From CAUUCX01 sp041844835 (GTDB lineage Bacteria > Bacillota > Clostridia > Peptostreptococcales > Anaerovoracaceae): 22,095 nt of DNA. The notes under the pieces were generated by a model, which saw only the letters and a list, made by a program, of their open reading frames with translations, was not told where the DNA came from and searched no databases. This document shows positions 8,951 through 15,789 of this stretch, piece by piece; position 1 is the first letter of the stretch; every line of letters begins with the position of its first letter. The stretch is taken from NCBI GenBank assembly GCA_041844835.1, contig JBGZBU010000006.1, positions 1 through 22,095 of the forward strand, read 5' to 3'. Made by a program: the position numbers and the translations under genes.

Positions 8951-9400
8951 TTATTTCAACATTTCTCTGAAAGATTTGACAAGTTTTTCAGCATTTGACG
9001 GGTCATCAACAATTATAAAGAGGGTATTATCTCCCGCAAGGGAACCCAGTATATGGGGAAGATGAAGATTATCAATAGCTTCGCCGGCCGCGTTGCCGCA
9101 TCCCGAAAGCGTTTTCACGACTATTACATTTCCGGAAAAATCAATGGAGCGCACGGTTTCCCTGAATATTGTTTCAAACCTACCCGCCGGCGCAGAGGGC
9201 TGCTCCATACGAAATGCATATTTATACTTTCCGCCGGGAGCCGCAACCTTGATAAGCTGCATTTCCTTTATATCTCTGGAGACCGTCGCCTGCGTAACCT
9301 GATAGCCCGATTCGCGCAGCAGCTCCGCCAAGCGTTCTTGAGTTTCCACTTCATATTCATTGACAAGCTGTATGATTTTTTTTTGTCTCAAGTATCTCAT
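8951..9400 (-). CDS. argR: Arginine repressor ArgR/AhrC
   Basis: Hexameric arginine-responsive regulator of arginine biosynthesis and catabolism genes. Starting at base 9400 gives 149 residues (MRYLRQKKII...), the normal family length. That start has GGAG seven bases upstream (9408-9411), whereas the upstream in-frame ATG at 9433 has no good site and would add 11 non-conserved residues. The N-terminal winged helix carries TQATVSRDIKE (36-46), the ArgR DNA-recognition segment. The C-terminal oligomerisation/arginine-binding domain shows GNAAGEAIDNL (102-112, AhrC-like) and AGDNT (122-126). Most homologues have GDD at the arginine-contacting position; here the second Asp is Asn125. Palindromes upstream suggest autoregulation. 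It is followed by bcd-etfBA rather than directly by recN. Confidence 0.95.
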   Translation of the reverse strand: MRYLRQKKIIQLVNEYEVETQERLAELLRESGYQVTQATVSRDIKEMQLIKVAAPGGKYKYAFRMEQPSAPAGRFETIFRETVRSIDFSGNVIVVKTLSGCGNAAGEAIDNLHLPHILGSLAGDNTLFIIVDDPSNAEKLVKSFREMLK

Positions 9401-9426
9401 AAGGAATCTCCATGCATCCGACGCAG

Positions 9427-9455
9427 TGGACAAACATATGTTTGTGTGCTAAAAT
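9427..9455 (+). promoter_or_regulatory. Candidate ruvCAB promoter
   Basis: TGGACA (9427-9432), a 17-bp spacer, then TAAAAT (9450-9455) preceded by TGC, an extended -10. This matches sigma-A consensus at 5/6 and 5/6. It points toward ruvC and would give a leader of about 205 nt. I found no better plus-strand promoter nearer ruvC. Its spacer contains a perfect palindrome. The -35 end is 27 bases from the argR start codon. Confidence 0.55.
9430..9445. promoter_or_regulatory. 16-bp perfect palindrome, SOS-box-like operator candidate
   Basis: ACAAACATATGTTTGT is a perfect inverted repeat lying between the -35 and -10 of the candidate ruvC promoter. Its core AAAC-N4-GTTT differs from the Firmicutes LexA/DinR box GAAC-N4-GTTC by one base per half-site. 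The ruv genes are LexA-regulated in several bacteria, so LexA is the favoured guess. Because it also lies 30 bases upstream of argR, another regulator is possible. Confidence 0.45.
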
Positions 9456-9503
9456 GTATATGGTCGCACATGCTCTGAAGCAGTGCCGTTTTAAATGTAA
9501 AAC

Positions 9504-9545
9504 TATGTGATATTTTAACATAATTATGCGTATATGCGCAATATT
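9504..9545. promoter_or_regulatory. Tandem imperfect palindromes over the argR promoter (ARG-box-like)
   Basis: TATGT...ACATA (9504-9522, centre 9513) is followed by a 24-bp near-palindrome (9522-9545, centre 9533.5) with TGCG...CGCA arms. The centres are about 21 bp apart, the spacing of paired 18-bp ARG boxes. The outer TG...CA positions fit the ARG consensus, but inner bases deviate (CG in place of AA). They cover the -10 and -35 of the candidate argR promoter. Identification as ArgR sites is inference. Confidence 0.35.
9512..9540 (-). promoter_or_regulatory. Candidate argR promoter
   Basis: On the minus strand, TAAAAT (9517 to 9512) is preceded by TGT (extended -10), with a weak -35 (TGCGCA at 17 bp, or TTGCGC at 18 bp). 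The predicted leader is about 105 nt. It faces the candidate ruvC promoter across roughly 50 bases, so the two would transcribe through each other. Confidence 0.4.
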
Positions 9546-9666
9546 ACTTTTTTTTACAGCAAGAAGTAGAGCCCGTACGTCATGGAGCGGAATTGAAGGT
9601 TCAATGGGAAATCAAGGGTTTGATTTCGTCTTGTAAGTGATGGGTGAGTGAGCAGGGAGATATACC

Positions 9667-10176
9667 GTGAGAATACTTGGAATCGACCCGGGATATGCGA
9701 TAATGGGTTATGGAGTGATCGATAAAAAAGGCAATAAATTTACATCATGTGAGCATGGTGCCATATTGACGGAAGCGGGGATGGCCCCGGTCGATCGCTT
9801 GAAGATTTTGTATAATGAGCTGATGGAGTTGATAGCCGAATTTCAACCCGATGTTGCCGCTGTTGAGCAGTTGTTTTTCAATACCAACCAAAAGACGGCT
9901 ATTATGGTCAGTCAGGCAAGGGGGGTCGCTTTGCTTGCATGTGCAAATTCGGGGCTTGCAGTGCACGAATATACTCCGCTGCAGATAAAAATTGCGACAG
10001 TCGGTTACGGACGCGCCGAAAAGAAACAGGTGCAGCACATGGTTAAAACGATGCTTTCACTAAATGAAGTGCCAAAACCGGATGACACCGCGGATGCTCT
10101 GGCGTGTGCGCTTTGCCATGGCAACAGTTTGACATACTCGGGTAAAATTGAAACTCTTTTGAAAAAATGCAGGTAA
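9667..10176 (+). CDS. ruvC: Crossover junction endodeoxyribonuclease RuvC
   Basis: Holliday-junction resolvase that nicks opposing strands of a four-way junction bound by RuvAB. It has 169 residues, a typical length. All four metal-binding acidic residues are present: Asp7 in GIDPG, Glu67 in AAVEQLF, and Asp140 and Asp143 in PDDTADALA. The start codon is GTG, with GGGAGA six bases upstream, and the family start RILGIDPG follows at once, so no earlier start is needed. It is first in the ruvC-ruvA-ruvB run; a 38-base gap with a small hairpin precedes ruvA. A candidate promoter with an SOS-box-like palindrome lies about 210 bases upstream. Confidence 0.97.
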   Translation: MRILGIDPGYAIMGYGVIDKKGNKFTSCEHGAILTEAGMAPVDRLKILYNELMELIAEFQPDVAAVEQLFFNTNQKTAIMVSQARGVALLACANSGLAVHEYTPLQIKIATVGYGRAEKKQVQHMVKTMLSLNEVPKPDDTADALACALCHGNSLTYSGKIETLLKKCR

Positions 10177-10178
10177 GC

Positions 10179-10195
10179 TCGAAATAAAATTTCGA
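10179..10195. repeat. Small intercistronic hairpin between ruvC and ruvA
   Basis: TCGAAAT and ATTTCGA form a perfect 7-bp stem around AAA. No T-run follows, so it is unlikely to terminate transcription. It may affect mRNA stability or simply be chance in AT-rich DNA. Confidence 0.4.
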
Positions 10196-10214
10196 TAAAT
10201 GCGGGAGTTGAATT

Positions 10215-10814
10215 ATGATTAATTATGTAAAAGGGACATTAACACAAAAAACAAATGATTATATAGTCGTTGAGATAGGCGGACTCGGATTTGAGATTTT
10301 CACCTCTACGAACTCGGATGTTTATTTGTCGGATATAGGCGAAGATGTTACCGTTCACACTCAGATGATAGTCAGGGAAGACGACATAAGTCTTTACGGG
10401 TTTTCCGACAAGGAAGAATTGCTGCTGTTTAAGAAACTGATAACCGTGAGCGGAATAGGCGCTAAGGTGGCGCTCGGAATATTGTCGTCTCTGCCGATTA
10501 CGGAGATAGTAAGAGCAATAGCATTTGAGGACGAAAGGCTTTTAATGCAGGCAAACGGCGTCGGCAAAAAATCGGCTCAGAGGATAATATTGGAATTGAA
10601 AGACAAGGTTGACGGGATCGGAATTTCAGGCGGAGCGATATCCGTTGAGACGGCGGAGTGTGGCGGAAGGCTTGATGATAAATCTGAAGCTCTTAGTGCT
10701 CTGCTTGCACTCGGATACAATAAAAGTGAAGCAATTACCGCGCTTTCTAAAATTACCGATGAAGAATCAAACACGGAAGAAATCATAAAAAAAGCATTAA
10801 AGCATTTGTTTTAA
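10215..10814 (+). CDS. ruvA: Holliday junction branch migration protein RuvA
   Basis: Tetrameric junction-binding subunit that loads the RuvB motor on four-way DNA. The protein has 199 residues, as usual. It has the N-terminal OB fold (MINYVKGTLTQKTNDYIVVE, 1-20), then two helix-hairpin-helix motifs, around LITVSGIGAKVALGIL (near 76-92) and LMQANGVGKKSAQRI (near 112-126). The C-terminal domain III ends in ALLALGYNKSEAITALSKI, which contacts RuvB. A GGGAG site lies just upstream (bases 10202-10206). The next gene, ruvB, follows after 127 bases and has its own candidate promoter. Confidence 0.97.
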   Translation: MINYVKGTLTQKTNDYIVVEIGGLGFEIFTSTNSDVYLSDIGEDVTVHTQMIVREDDISLYGFSDKEELLLFKKLITVSGIGAKVALGILSSLPITEIVRAIAFEDERLLMQANGVGKKSAQRIILELKDKVDGIGISGGAISVETAECGGRLDDKSEALSALLALGYNKSEAITALSKITDEESNTEEIIKKALKHLF

Positions 10815-10888
10815 TCAATAGAATTTAAGATATCGTGTTTTACAGATTTTCGTCGTGCGCAGGTATCCTGGGCAACGGAAGCTTTTTC

Positions 10889-10917
10889 TTGTTAACGGTG
10901 TGCTTTTTTAGTAGAAT
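10889..10917 (+). promoter_or_regulatory. Candidate internal promoter for ruvB and downstream genes
   Basis: TTGTTA (10889-10894), a 17-bp spacer and TAGAAT (10912-10917) match sigma-A hexamers at 4/6 and 5/6. It is 24 bases before the ruvB start. It would let ruvB-spoIID-queA be expressed apart from ruvCA. Confidence 0.5.
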
Positions 10918-10941
10918 ACAATGGAAGTTATTTAGGAGTGT

Positions 10942-11961
10942 ATGATGGAAAATCGTGTTGTGGCGCCCGAGATTAATAAAGAGGATCAGGGAATTGATAA
11001 AAATTTGCGTCCGCAAAGTCTCGCGGAATATATAGGACAAAAATCGGCAACGGATAATCTTAAAGTTTTTATTGAAGCTGCAAAGATGCGTAATGAACCG
11101 CTTGATCATGTCTTGTTTTACGGTCCTCCGGGGCTTGGTAAAACGACTCTGGCGGGAATTATTGCAAAGGAACTCGGTGTAGATATCAGAATCACTTCAG
11201 GACCCGCGATAGAGCGTTCGGGAGATTTGGCGGCCATTCTTACAAATCTTGAAGAAAATGATGTCCTGTTCATAGATGAAATCCATCGATTGAATCGCTC
11301 CGTCGAAGAGGTGTTATATTCGGCGATGGAAGATTATGCTCTTGATATCATGATAGGCAAGGGTCCATCTGCCAGATCCATTAGACTTGATTTGGCGAAA
11401 TTTACATTGATAGGTGCTACCACAAGAGCAGGGTCTCTTTCGGCGCCTTTACGTGACAGGTTCGGGGTTTTAAGCAAATTTGAGCTTTATACTCCGGAGG
11501 AAATAGGGGATATTATACGGCGTTCCGCAAATATACTGGAGATAGCTATCGACGAAGAGTCTATTGTGGAAATTTCAAAGCGTGCCAGAGGTACGCCGAG
11601 AGTTGCAAATCGCATACTGAAAAGGGTCAGAGATTTTTCACAGGTCATGGGGGCGGGCAATATCACCATTGAAGATACGATCAGAGCCATGACAATGCTT
11701 AGCATTGATGAAATGGGTTTGGAGTCTTTGGACATAGATATACTGAAAATGATAATACAGCGCTTTAACGGCGGTCCCGTAGGTATAGATACCATTGCCG
11801 TAGCTGTCGGTGAAGAGCGCGTAACGATTGAAGATGCATATGAACCGTATCTCATACAAATCGGATTCCTCGACAGAACGCCAAAAGGCAGAGTGGTTTC
11901 CGAAAGAGCATACATACACTTGGGGCTGGAGTATGACAGAGAGGAGCAAATCAGCATATGA
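10942..11961 (+). CDS. ruvB: Holliday junction branch migration ATPase RuvB
   Basis: Hexameric AAA+ motor that pumps DNA through the RuvA-bound junction. It has 339 residues. Walker A GPPGLGKT is at 61-68, Walker B VLFIDE at 108-113, sensor 1 LIGATTRAG at 157-164, and the arginine-finger region PLRDRFG at 169-175. The C-terminal winged helix contains FNGGPVGIDTIA and FLDRTPKGRV. Two ATGs stand in tandem: AGGAG (10934-10938) is 3 bases from the first and 6 from the second, so translation may really begin at 10945. The stop codon overlaps the next start (ATGA), implying coupled translation with the SpoIID-like gene. Confidence 0.97.
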   Translation: MMENRVVAPEINKEDQGIDKNLRPQSLAEYIGQKSATDNLKVFIEAAKMRNEPLDHVLFYGPPGLGKTTLAGIIAKELGVDIRITSGPAIERSGDLAAILTNLEENDVLFIDEIHRLNRSVEEVLYSAMEDYALDIMIGKGPSARSIRLDLAKFTLIGATTRAGSLSAPLRDRFGVLSKFELYTPEEIGDIIRRSANILEIAIDEESIVEISKRARGTPRVANRILKRVRDFSQVMGAGNITIEDTIRAMTMLSIDEMGLESLDIDILKMIIQRFNGGPVGIDTIAVAVGEERVTIEDAYEPYLIQIGFLDRTPKGRVVSERAYIHLGLEYDREEQISI

Positions 11962-13469
11962 CAAAATACAATAGGTTGATTTTAATTTCGTTTTTGGGAT
12001 TTCTTCTGCTTGCGGCTTGCGGTATTTTTAATGTGCAAAGCGCATATGCGGCTGCTAATCCCATGCTGAAAGTGGGATTGCTGCACGGGAACGCCGCTGT
12101 ATCGGAAATAGCCGTTGCATCGGACGGAGAGCTTGTTATCGCCGAAGTATCCGGAGAGGATTTTATAATTAAACAGAGTTTAAACACAAATGCAGTGCAG
12201 GTAAAGACGGAGAACGGCGTTGTTTCAATTTACGATAACAACTCGAGATTGATATATGGCAATGTTGCTTTGAATGAGGTGGTTGCAGCAAGAGATTTTT
12301 CAAATCAACCTATCAGGATAGGGCAGTATAAATATCGCGGCGGCGTTTGTTTTTTCCCTGTTGCTGCAAAAATGAATGTCATTAATGTAATAAATCTTGA
12401 ACACTATTTGTATGGTGTGATACATGCCGAAATAGGCAAATCATCACCTGCAGAGACCCTAAAGGCGCAAGCCGTGACCGCCCGCAGCTATGTTATGGCG
12501 AATCCTCACAGGCATACAAAAGACGGGTTTGACATATGCACGAGCGTTCATTGTCAGACATATCGCGGATATAGGGATGAATATCCTGAAACGCGCGCGG
12601 CCGTAGACAGTACGGCGGGAACGGTTATGCAGTATAACGGCAAAATAGTACAAGGATTTTACAGCAAAAATTCAGGAGGACATACGGACAATTCTTCGGA
12701 TATATGGGGCGGCGAAACGGGATATCTAAAGGGCGTTCGTGATGAATATTCACCCGAATATCCGTGGGTGTTTGAATTAAATCTTGCAGAACTGAGCAAT
12801 GCATTGCTGAAGAAAGGACAAATAGTAGGGGAAATTACCGATATAAATATTGTCGAAAGATTCAATTCGGGCAGTGTTGCACAGCTGGAAATGAAAGGCA
12901 GTCTGGGGAAAACATTTATATCTTCAAACAGCTTTAGAAATATGGTGGGAGCGTCGAAACTCAAATCATTGATGTTTACGGTTGAATCCGGATCAAAAAT
13001 CCATAAACAGGCTGATTTCAGAAAAGGATATAATGCTTCAGCCTCCCACTCGAATGATAATTACGACAACTCGGGAGACGGGTATTCATATGATGAATTG
13101 CAAAATTTAAAGGTGCTTAATGGTGAGAATAATCTTTCCTCAATATCCGGAGGCTATGCAGTCGACAGCGCTTCAAATCTTTCATTTCTTGAAGGAGATC
13201 GCCGGGTATACGTCGTTTCAAAAACCGTAAAAATTCCTGGAAAGCAAGGGGAGAAAATTTCAATGCCGGGCGGATACACTCCCGCTGTGGCAACAAGCGA
13301 AAACTTTGCGGTTTCTCCCGGTGCGAACAGCGTTTTTCTTTGCGGCGTCGGTTGGGGGCACGGAATAGGGATGCCGCAGGACAGTGCAATTGTCATGGGG
13401 AAAAGAGGACTTACATATCAGGAAATATTGAATTATTTTTATACGGGAATAGAATTGGTAAGGATTTAA
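11958..13469 (+). CDS. SpoIID/LytB-domain cell-wall protein (probable lytic transglycosylase-like)
   Basis: Secreted or membrane-tethered protein of 503 residues with a SpoIID/LytB domain; SpoIID itself cuts denuded glycan strands during engulfment. The domain begins near NLEHYLYGVIHAEIG (146-160), with Glu158 at the position of the catalytic acid. KAQAVTARSYV and the Cys194/His198/Cys199 cluster recall the SpoIID zinc site. The C-terminal GVGWGHGIGMPQDSA motif is also conserved. The N-terminus has a hydrophobic segment ending LLLAAC (Cys21), a good lipobox, but also AYAAA at 29-33, which could serve signal peptidase I. It overlaps ruvB by 4 bases and sits one base before queA. Whether the organism sporulates cannot be told; vegetative wall remodelling is equally possible. 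Confidence 0.88.
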   Translation: MTKYNRLILISFLGFLLLAACGIFNVQSAYAAANPMLKVGLLHGNAAVSEIAVASDGELVIAEVSGEDFIIKQSLNTNAVQVKTENGVVSIYDNNSRLIYGNVALNEVVAARDFSNQPIRIGQYKYRGGVCFFPVAAKMNVINVINLEHYLYGVIHAEIGKSSPAETLKAQAVTARSYVMANPHRHTKDGFDICTSVHCQTYRGYRDEYPETRAAVDSTAGTVMQYNGKIVQGFYSKNSGGHTDNSSDIWGGETGYLKGVRDEYSPEYPWVFELNLAELSNALLKKGQIVGEITDINIVERFNSGSVAQLEMKGSLGKTFISSNSFRNMVGASKLKSLMFTVESGSKIHKQADFRKGYNASASHSNDNYDNSGDGYSYDELQNLKVLNGENNLSSISGGYAVDSASNLSFLEGDRRVYVVSKTVKIPGKQGEKISMPGGYTPAVATSENFAVSPGANSVFLCGVGWGHGIGMPQDSAIVMGKRGLTYQEILNYFYTGIELVRI

Positions 13470-13470
13470 C

Positions 13471-14517
13471 ATGCTTGTAAATGATTTTGATTATGTGTTG
13501 CCCGAGGAGTTGATAGCGCAGTCTCCGTGTGAAAAGAGAGATGCGTCAAAACTGTTGGTTTTACAAGGAAATGGCGATGTGGAGCATCGGCATTTCTTTG
13601 ATGTGAAAGAATACCTAAGTCCCGGGGATTGTTTGGTTTTGAATGATTCCCGAGTAATTCCCGCGAGGATATACGGCAAGAAAAAGAAAACCGGTGCAAA
13701 TATAGAATTTCTCCTGGTTGATCGCCTGGATGATTCGCGATGGAAGTGTCTTGTCCGGCCGGGTAAGAGGGTGCCGATAGGGACGGAAATCGAATTTTCC
13801 GCGGATCTTGCGGCAAGAATAGAAGATACTGCGGAGGATGGCATGAAGATAGTTTCATTTGAATTTTCCGGGAATTTTATGGAGGTGCTTGAAAAAATCG
13901 GTGAGCCGCCTTTGCCGCCGTATATAAGACGAAAGCCCGATAAAGTCGACAGAGAGCGCTATCAGACGGTATATTCACGTGTAGACGGATCTTCGGCGGC
14001 TCCTACCGCGGGATTACATTTTACGGAAGAATTGCTTGAGGAAGTGCGAGAAATGGGTGTCATTACGGCCTTTGTAACCTTGCATGTCGGACTTGGGACT
14101 TTCAGACCCGTGAAAGCCGCAGATATCCGGGATCATCATATGCATTTTGAATCATACTCAATCGATGAGGAGAATGCAGAAAAAATAAACGAGGCAAAGA
14201 AAAATGGCGGCAGGATTGTTTGTGTCGGAACCACTTCGGTCAGGACGCTTGAAAGTGCGGCAGTTTTATCAAATCGCTCAGATAAATATGAGGTGCAAGC
14301 AGGCGGAGCTTCAACTGATATTTTTATTTTCCCGGGTTATAATTTCAAGATGACTGATGCCCTGATCACAAATTTTCACCTGCCGAAATCAACGCTCATG
14401 ATGCTTGTATCGGCACTTGCGGGAAGAGAAAACATAATGCGGGCGTATGCGGAGGCAATTGAACGCAGATACCGTTTTTTTTCATATGGAGATGCGATGT
14501 TTATAACGGGCAAATAA
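13471..14517 (+). CDS. queA: S-adenosylmethionine:tRNA ribosyltransferase-isomerase QueA
   Basis: Transfers and rearranges the ribosyl group of SAM onto preQ1 at tRNA position 34, giving epoxyqueuosine. The 348-residue length is normal. Family blocks are all present: FDYVLPEELIAQSP (6-19), LVLNDSRVIPARIYG, GEPPLPPYI, the YQTVYSRVDGSSAAPTAGLH segment, FVTLHVGLGTFRPV, VGTTSVRTLES and LITNFHLPKSTLMMLVSA near the C-terminus. AAGGA lies 6 bases before the ATG, inside the end of the previous gene. It works directly before Tgt's neighbour pathway: tgt, 153 bases downstream, inserts preQ1 that QueA then modifies. Confidence 0.97.
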   Translation: MLVNDFDYVLPEELIAQSPCEKRDASKLLVLQGNGDVEHRHFFDVKEYLSPGDCLVLNDSRVIPARIYGKKKKTGANIEFLLVDRLDDSRWKCLVRPGKRVPIGTEIEFSADLAARIEDTAEDGMKIVSFEFSGNFMEVLEKIGEPPLPPYIRRKPDKVDRERYQTVYSRVDGSSAAPTAGLHFTEELLEEVREMGVITAFVTLHVGLGTFRPVKAADIRDHHMHFESYSIDEENAEKINEAKKNGGRIVCVGTTSVRTLESAAVLSNRSDKYEVQAGGASTDIFIFPGYNFKMTDALITNFHLPKSTLMMLVSALAGRENIMRAYAEAIERRYRFFSYGDAMFITGK

Positions 14518-14670
14518 TATTTCAGTAAAACGGGCTATTTGTTTCGGTGCTTGAAATTGATGAAACCGATTTTGCCGTTCAAACCGAATCCCACATTTTT
14601 ATCGTAAGAATATATATAGTAAGTTTTGATAGATAAAGTAAGAAGTTTGGCAAGAGGGAATAGATAGGAT
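14518..14670 (+). other. queA-tgt intergenic region
   Basis: No gene seen. TATATATA around 14611-14618 could supply a -10 for tgt, but no convincing -35 accompanies it. A weak CGGT/ACCG inverted repeat near 14544-14569 with a short T-run might attenuate read-through from queA. I see no preQ1 riboswitch-like structure that I could defend. Confidence 0.35.
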
Positions 14671-15789
14671 ATGAATGCCGTTACATTTGAAATCATAAAA
14701 AAGGATGCTCACAGTCGGGCAAGGGCGGGGATTTTACATACTCCGCACGGCGATATAGAAACCCCGGTTTTCATGCCGGTAGGAACACAAGGAACTATAA
14801 AAGCGGTAAAGCCGGATGCAGTAAAGGATATGGGCGCAAATATTATTTTGGGCAATACCTATCATCTCTATTTGAGACCGGGGCATCAGCTAATTGAAGA
14901 AGCCGGCGGCTTGCATCGCTTCATGAACTGGGATCGGGCAATTCTCACGGACAGCGGCGGATTTCAAGTGTTTTCATTGGGGAAATTAAGAAAAATAAGT
15001 GAGGAGGGAGTGCATTTTCGTTCGCACATCGACGGTTCGCACCACTTCATTTCCCCTGAAAAATCGATAGAAATCCAGAACTCTTTGGGCAGTGACATTA
15101 TGATGGCTTTTGATGAATGTGTCCCTTATCCTGCGGAAAAGGGATATGTAAAAGAATCGCTGGAGCTGACGACCAGATGGCTTTGGCGCTGTAAAGAATA
15201 CCATAAAAATGTTGAAAAACAGGCACTATTCGGGATAATGCAGGGAGGGTTTTATAGAGATTTACGTTATGAATCCGCAATGCAGATTGTTGAACTCGAT
15301 TTGCCCGGCTATGCTATAGGCGGATTGTCGGTGGGCGAGCCAAAGGAGATAATGCTGGAAACATTGGACTACTGCGTTGACTTCTTGCCTGAGGATAAGC
15401 CGCGCTATTTAATGGGGGTTGGGACCCCGGATTATCTGCTTGAGAGCGCAGAACGCGGCGTGGATATGTGCGATTGTGTAATTCCAACGCGCCTTGCAAG
15501 ACACGGAATGGCTATGACTTCTCTGGGCAAACTCAATATTAAAAATGCCGAGTTCAGAAGTGATTTTACACCGCTGGATCCCAATTGCGATTGCCCGACA
15601 TGCAGGAATTACACGAAGAGCTATTTGCGTCATTTGTTTAAAGCAAATGAGATGCTCAGTGCTACGCTTATTTCCGAGCATAATATTTTTTTCTTGCTGA
15701 ATGTAATGAAAAAGGCGCGTGAGGCGATATTAAATGATGAATTTTTAGATTTCAAGAGGAGGCTTTACAGCGATTATGGAGAATTTTAG
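14671..15789 (+). CDS. tgt: tRNA-guanine transglycosylase (queuine/preQ1 tRNA-ribosyltransferase)
   Basis: Exchanges guanine-34 for preQ1 in GUN-anticodon tRNAs. The 372 residues are typical of bacterial Tgt. Asp94 in LTDSGGFQ is the general acid/base site, and Asp268 in MCDCVIPTRLARHG is the nucleophile. The zinc ligands Cys306, Cys308, Cys311 and His337 are all present in the C-terminal segment. The start agrees with the family (AVTFEIIKKDAHSRARAG). The ribosome site is not strong: AGG is very close and GAGGG is 12 bases away. The gene overlaps the next by 14 bases. yajC and secDF, which often follow tgt, are absent. Confidence 0.97.
   Translation: MNAVTFEIIKKDAHSRARAGILHTPHGDIETPVFMPVGTQGTIKAVKPDAVKDMGANIILGNTYHLYLRPGHQLIEEAGGLHRFMNWDRAILTDSGGFQVFSLGKLRKISEEGVHFRSHIDGSHHFISPEKSIEIQNSLGSDIMMAFDECVPYPAEKGYVKESLELTTRWLWRCKEYHKNVEKQALFGIMQGGFYRDLRYESAMQIVELDLPGYAIGGLSVGEPKEIMLETLDYCVDFLPEDKPRYLMGVGTPDYLLESAERGVDMCDCVIPTRLARHGMAMTSLGKLNIKNAEFRSDFTPLDPNCDCPTCRNYTKSYLRHLFKANEMLSATLISEHNIFFLLNVMKKAREAILNDEFLDFKRRLYSDYGEF

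Noticed and set aside
9526..9636. A 36-codon frame in the presumed ruvC leader.
   Set aside because: No ribosome-binding site precedes the ATG, and it starts inside an imperfect palindrome. It could be a leader peptide, but nothing supports that.
14518..14670. preQ1 riboswitch before tgt.
   Set aside because: No convincing H-type pseudoknot pattern could be drawn by eye, and tgt is less often controlled this way than queuosine precursor genes.
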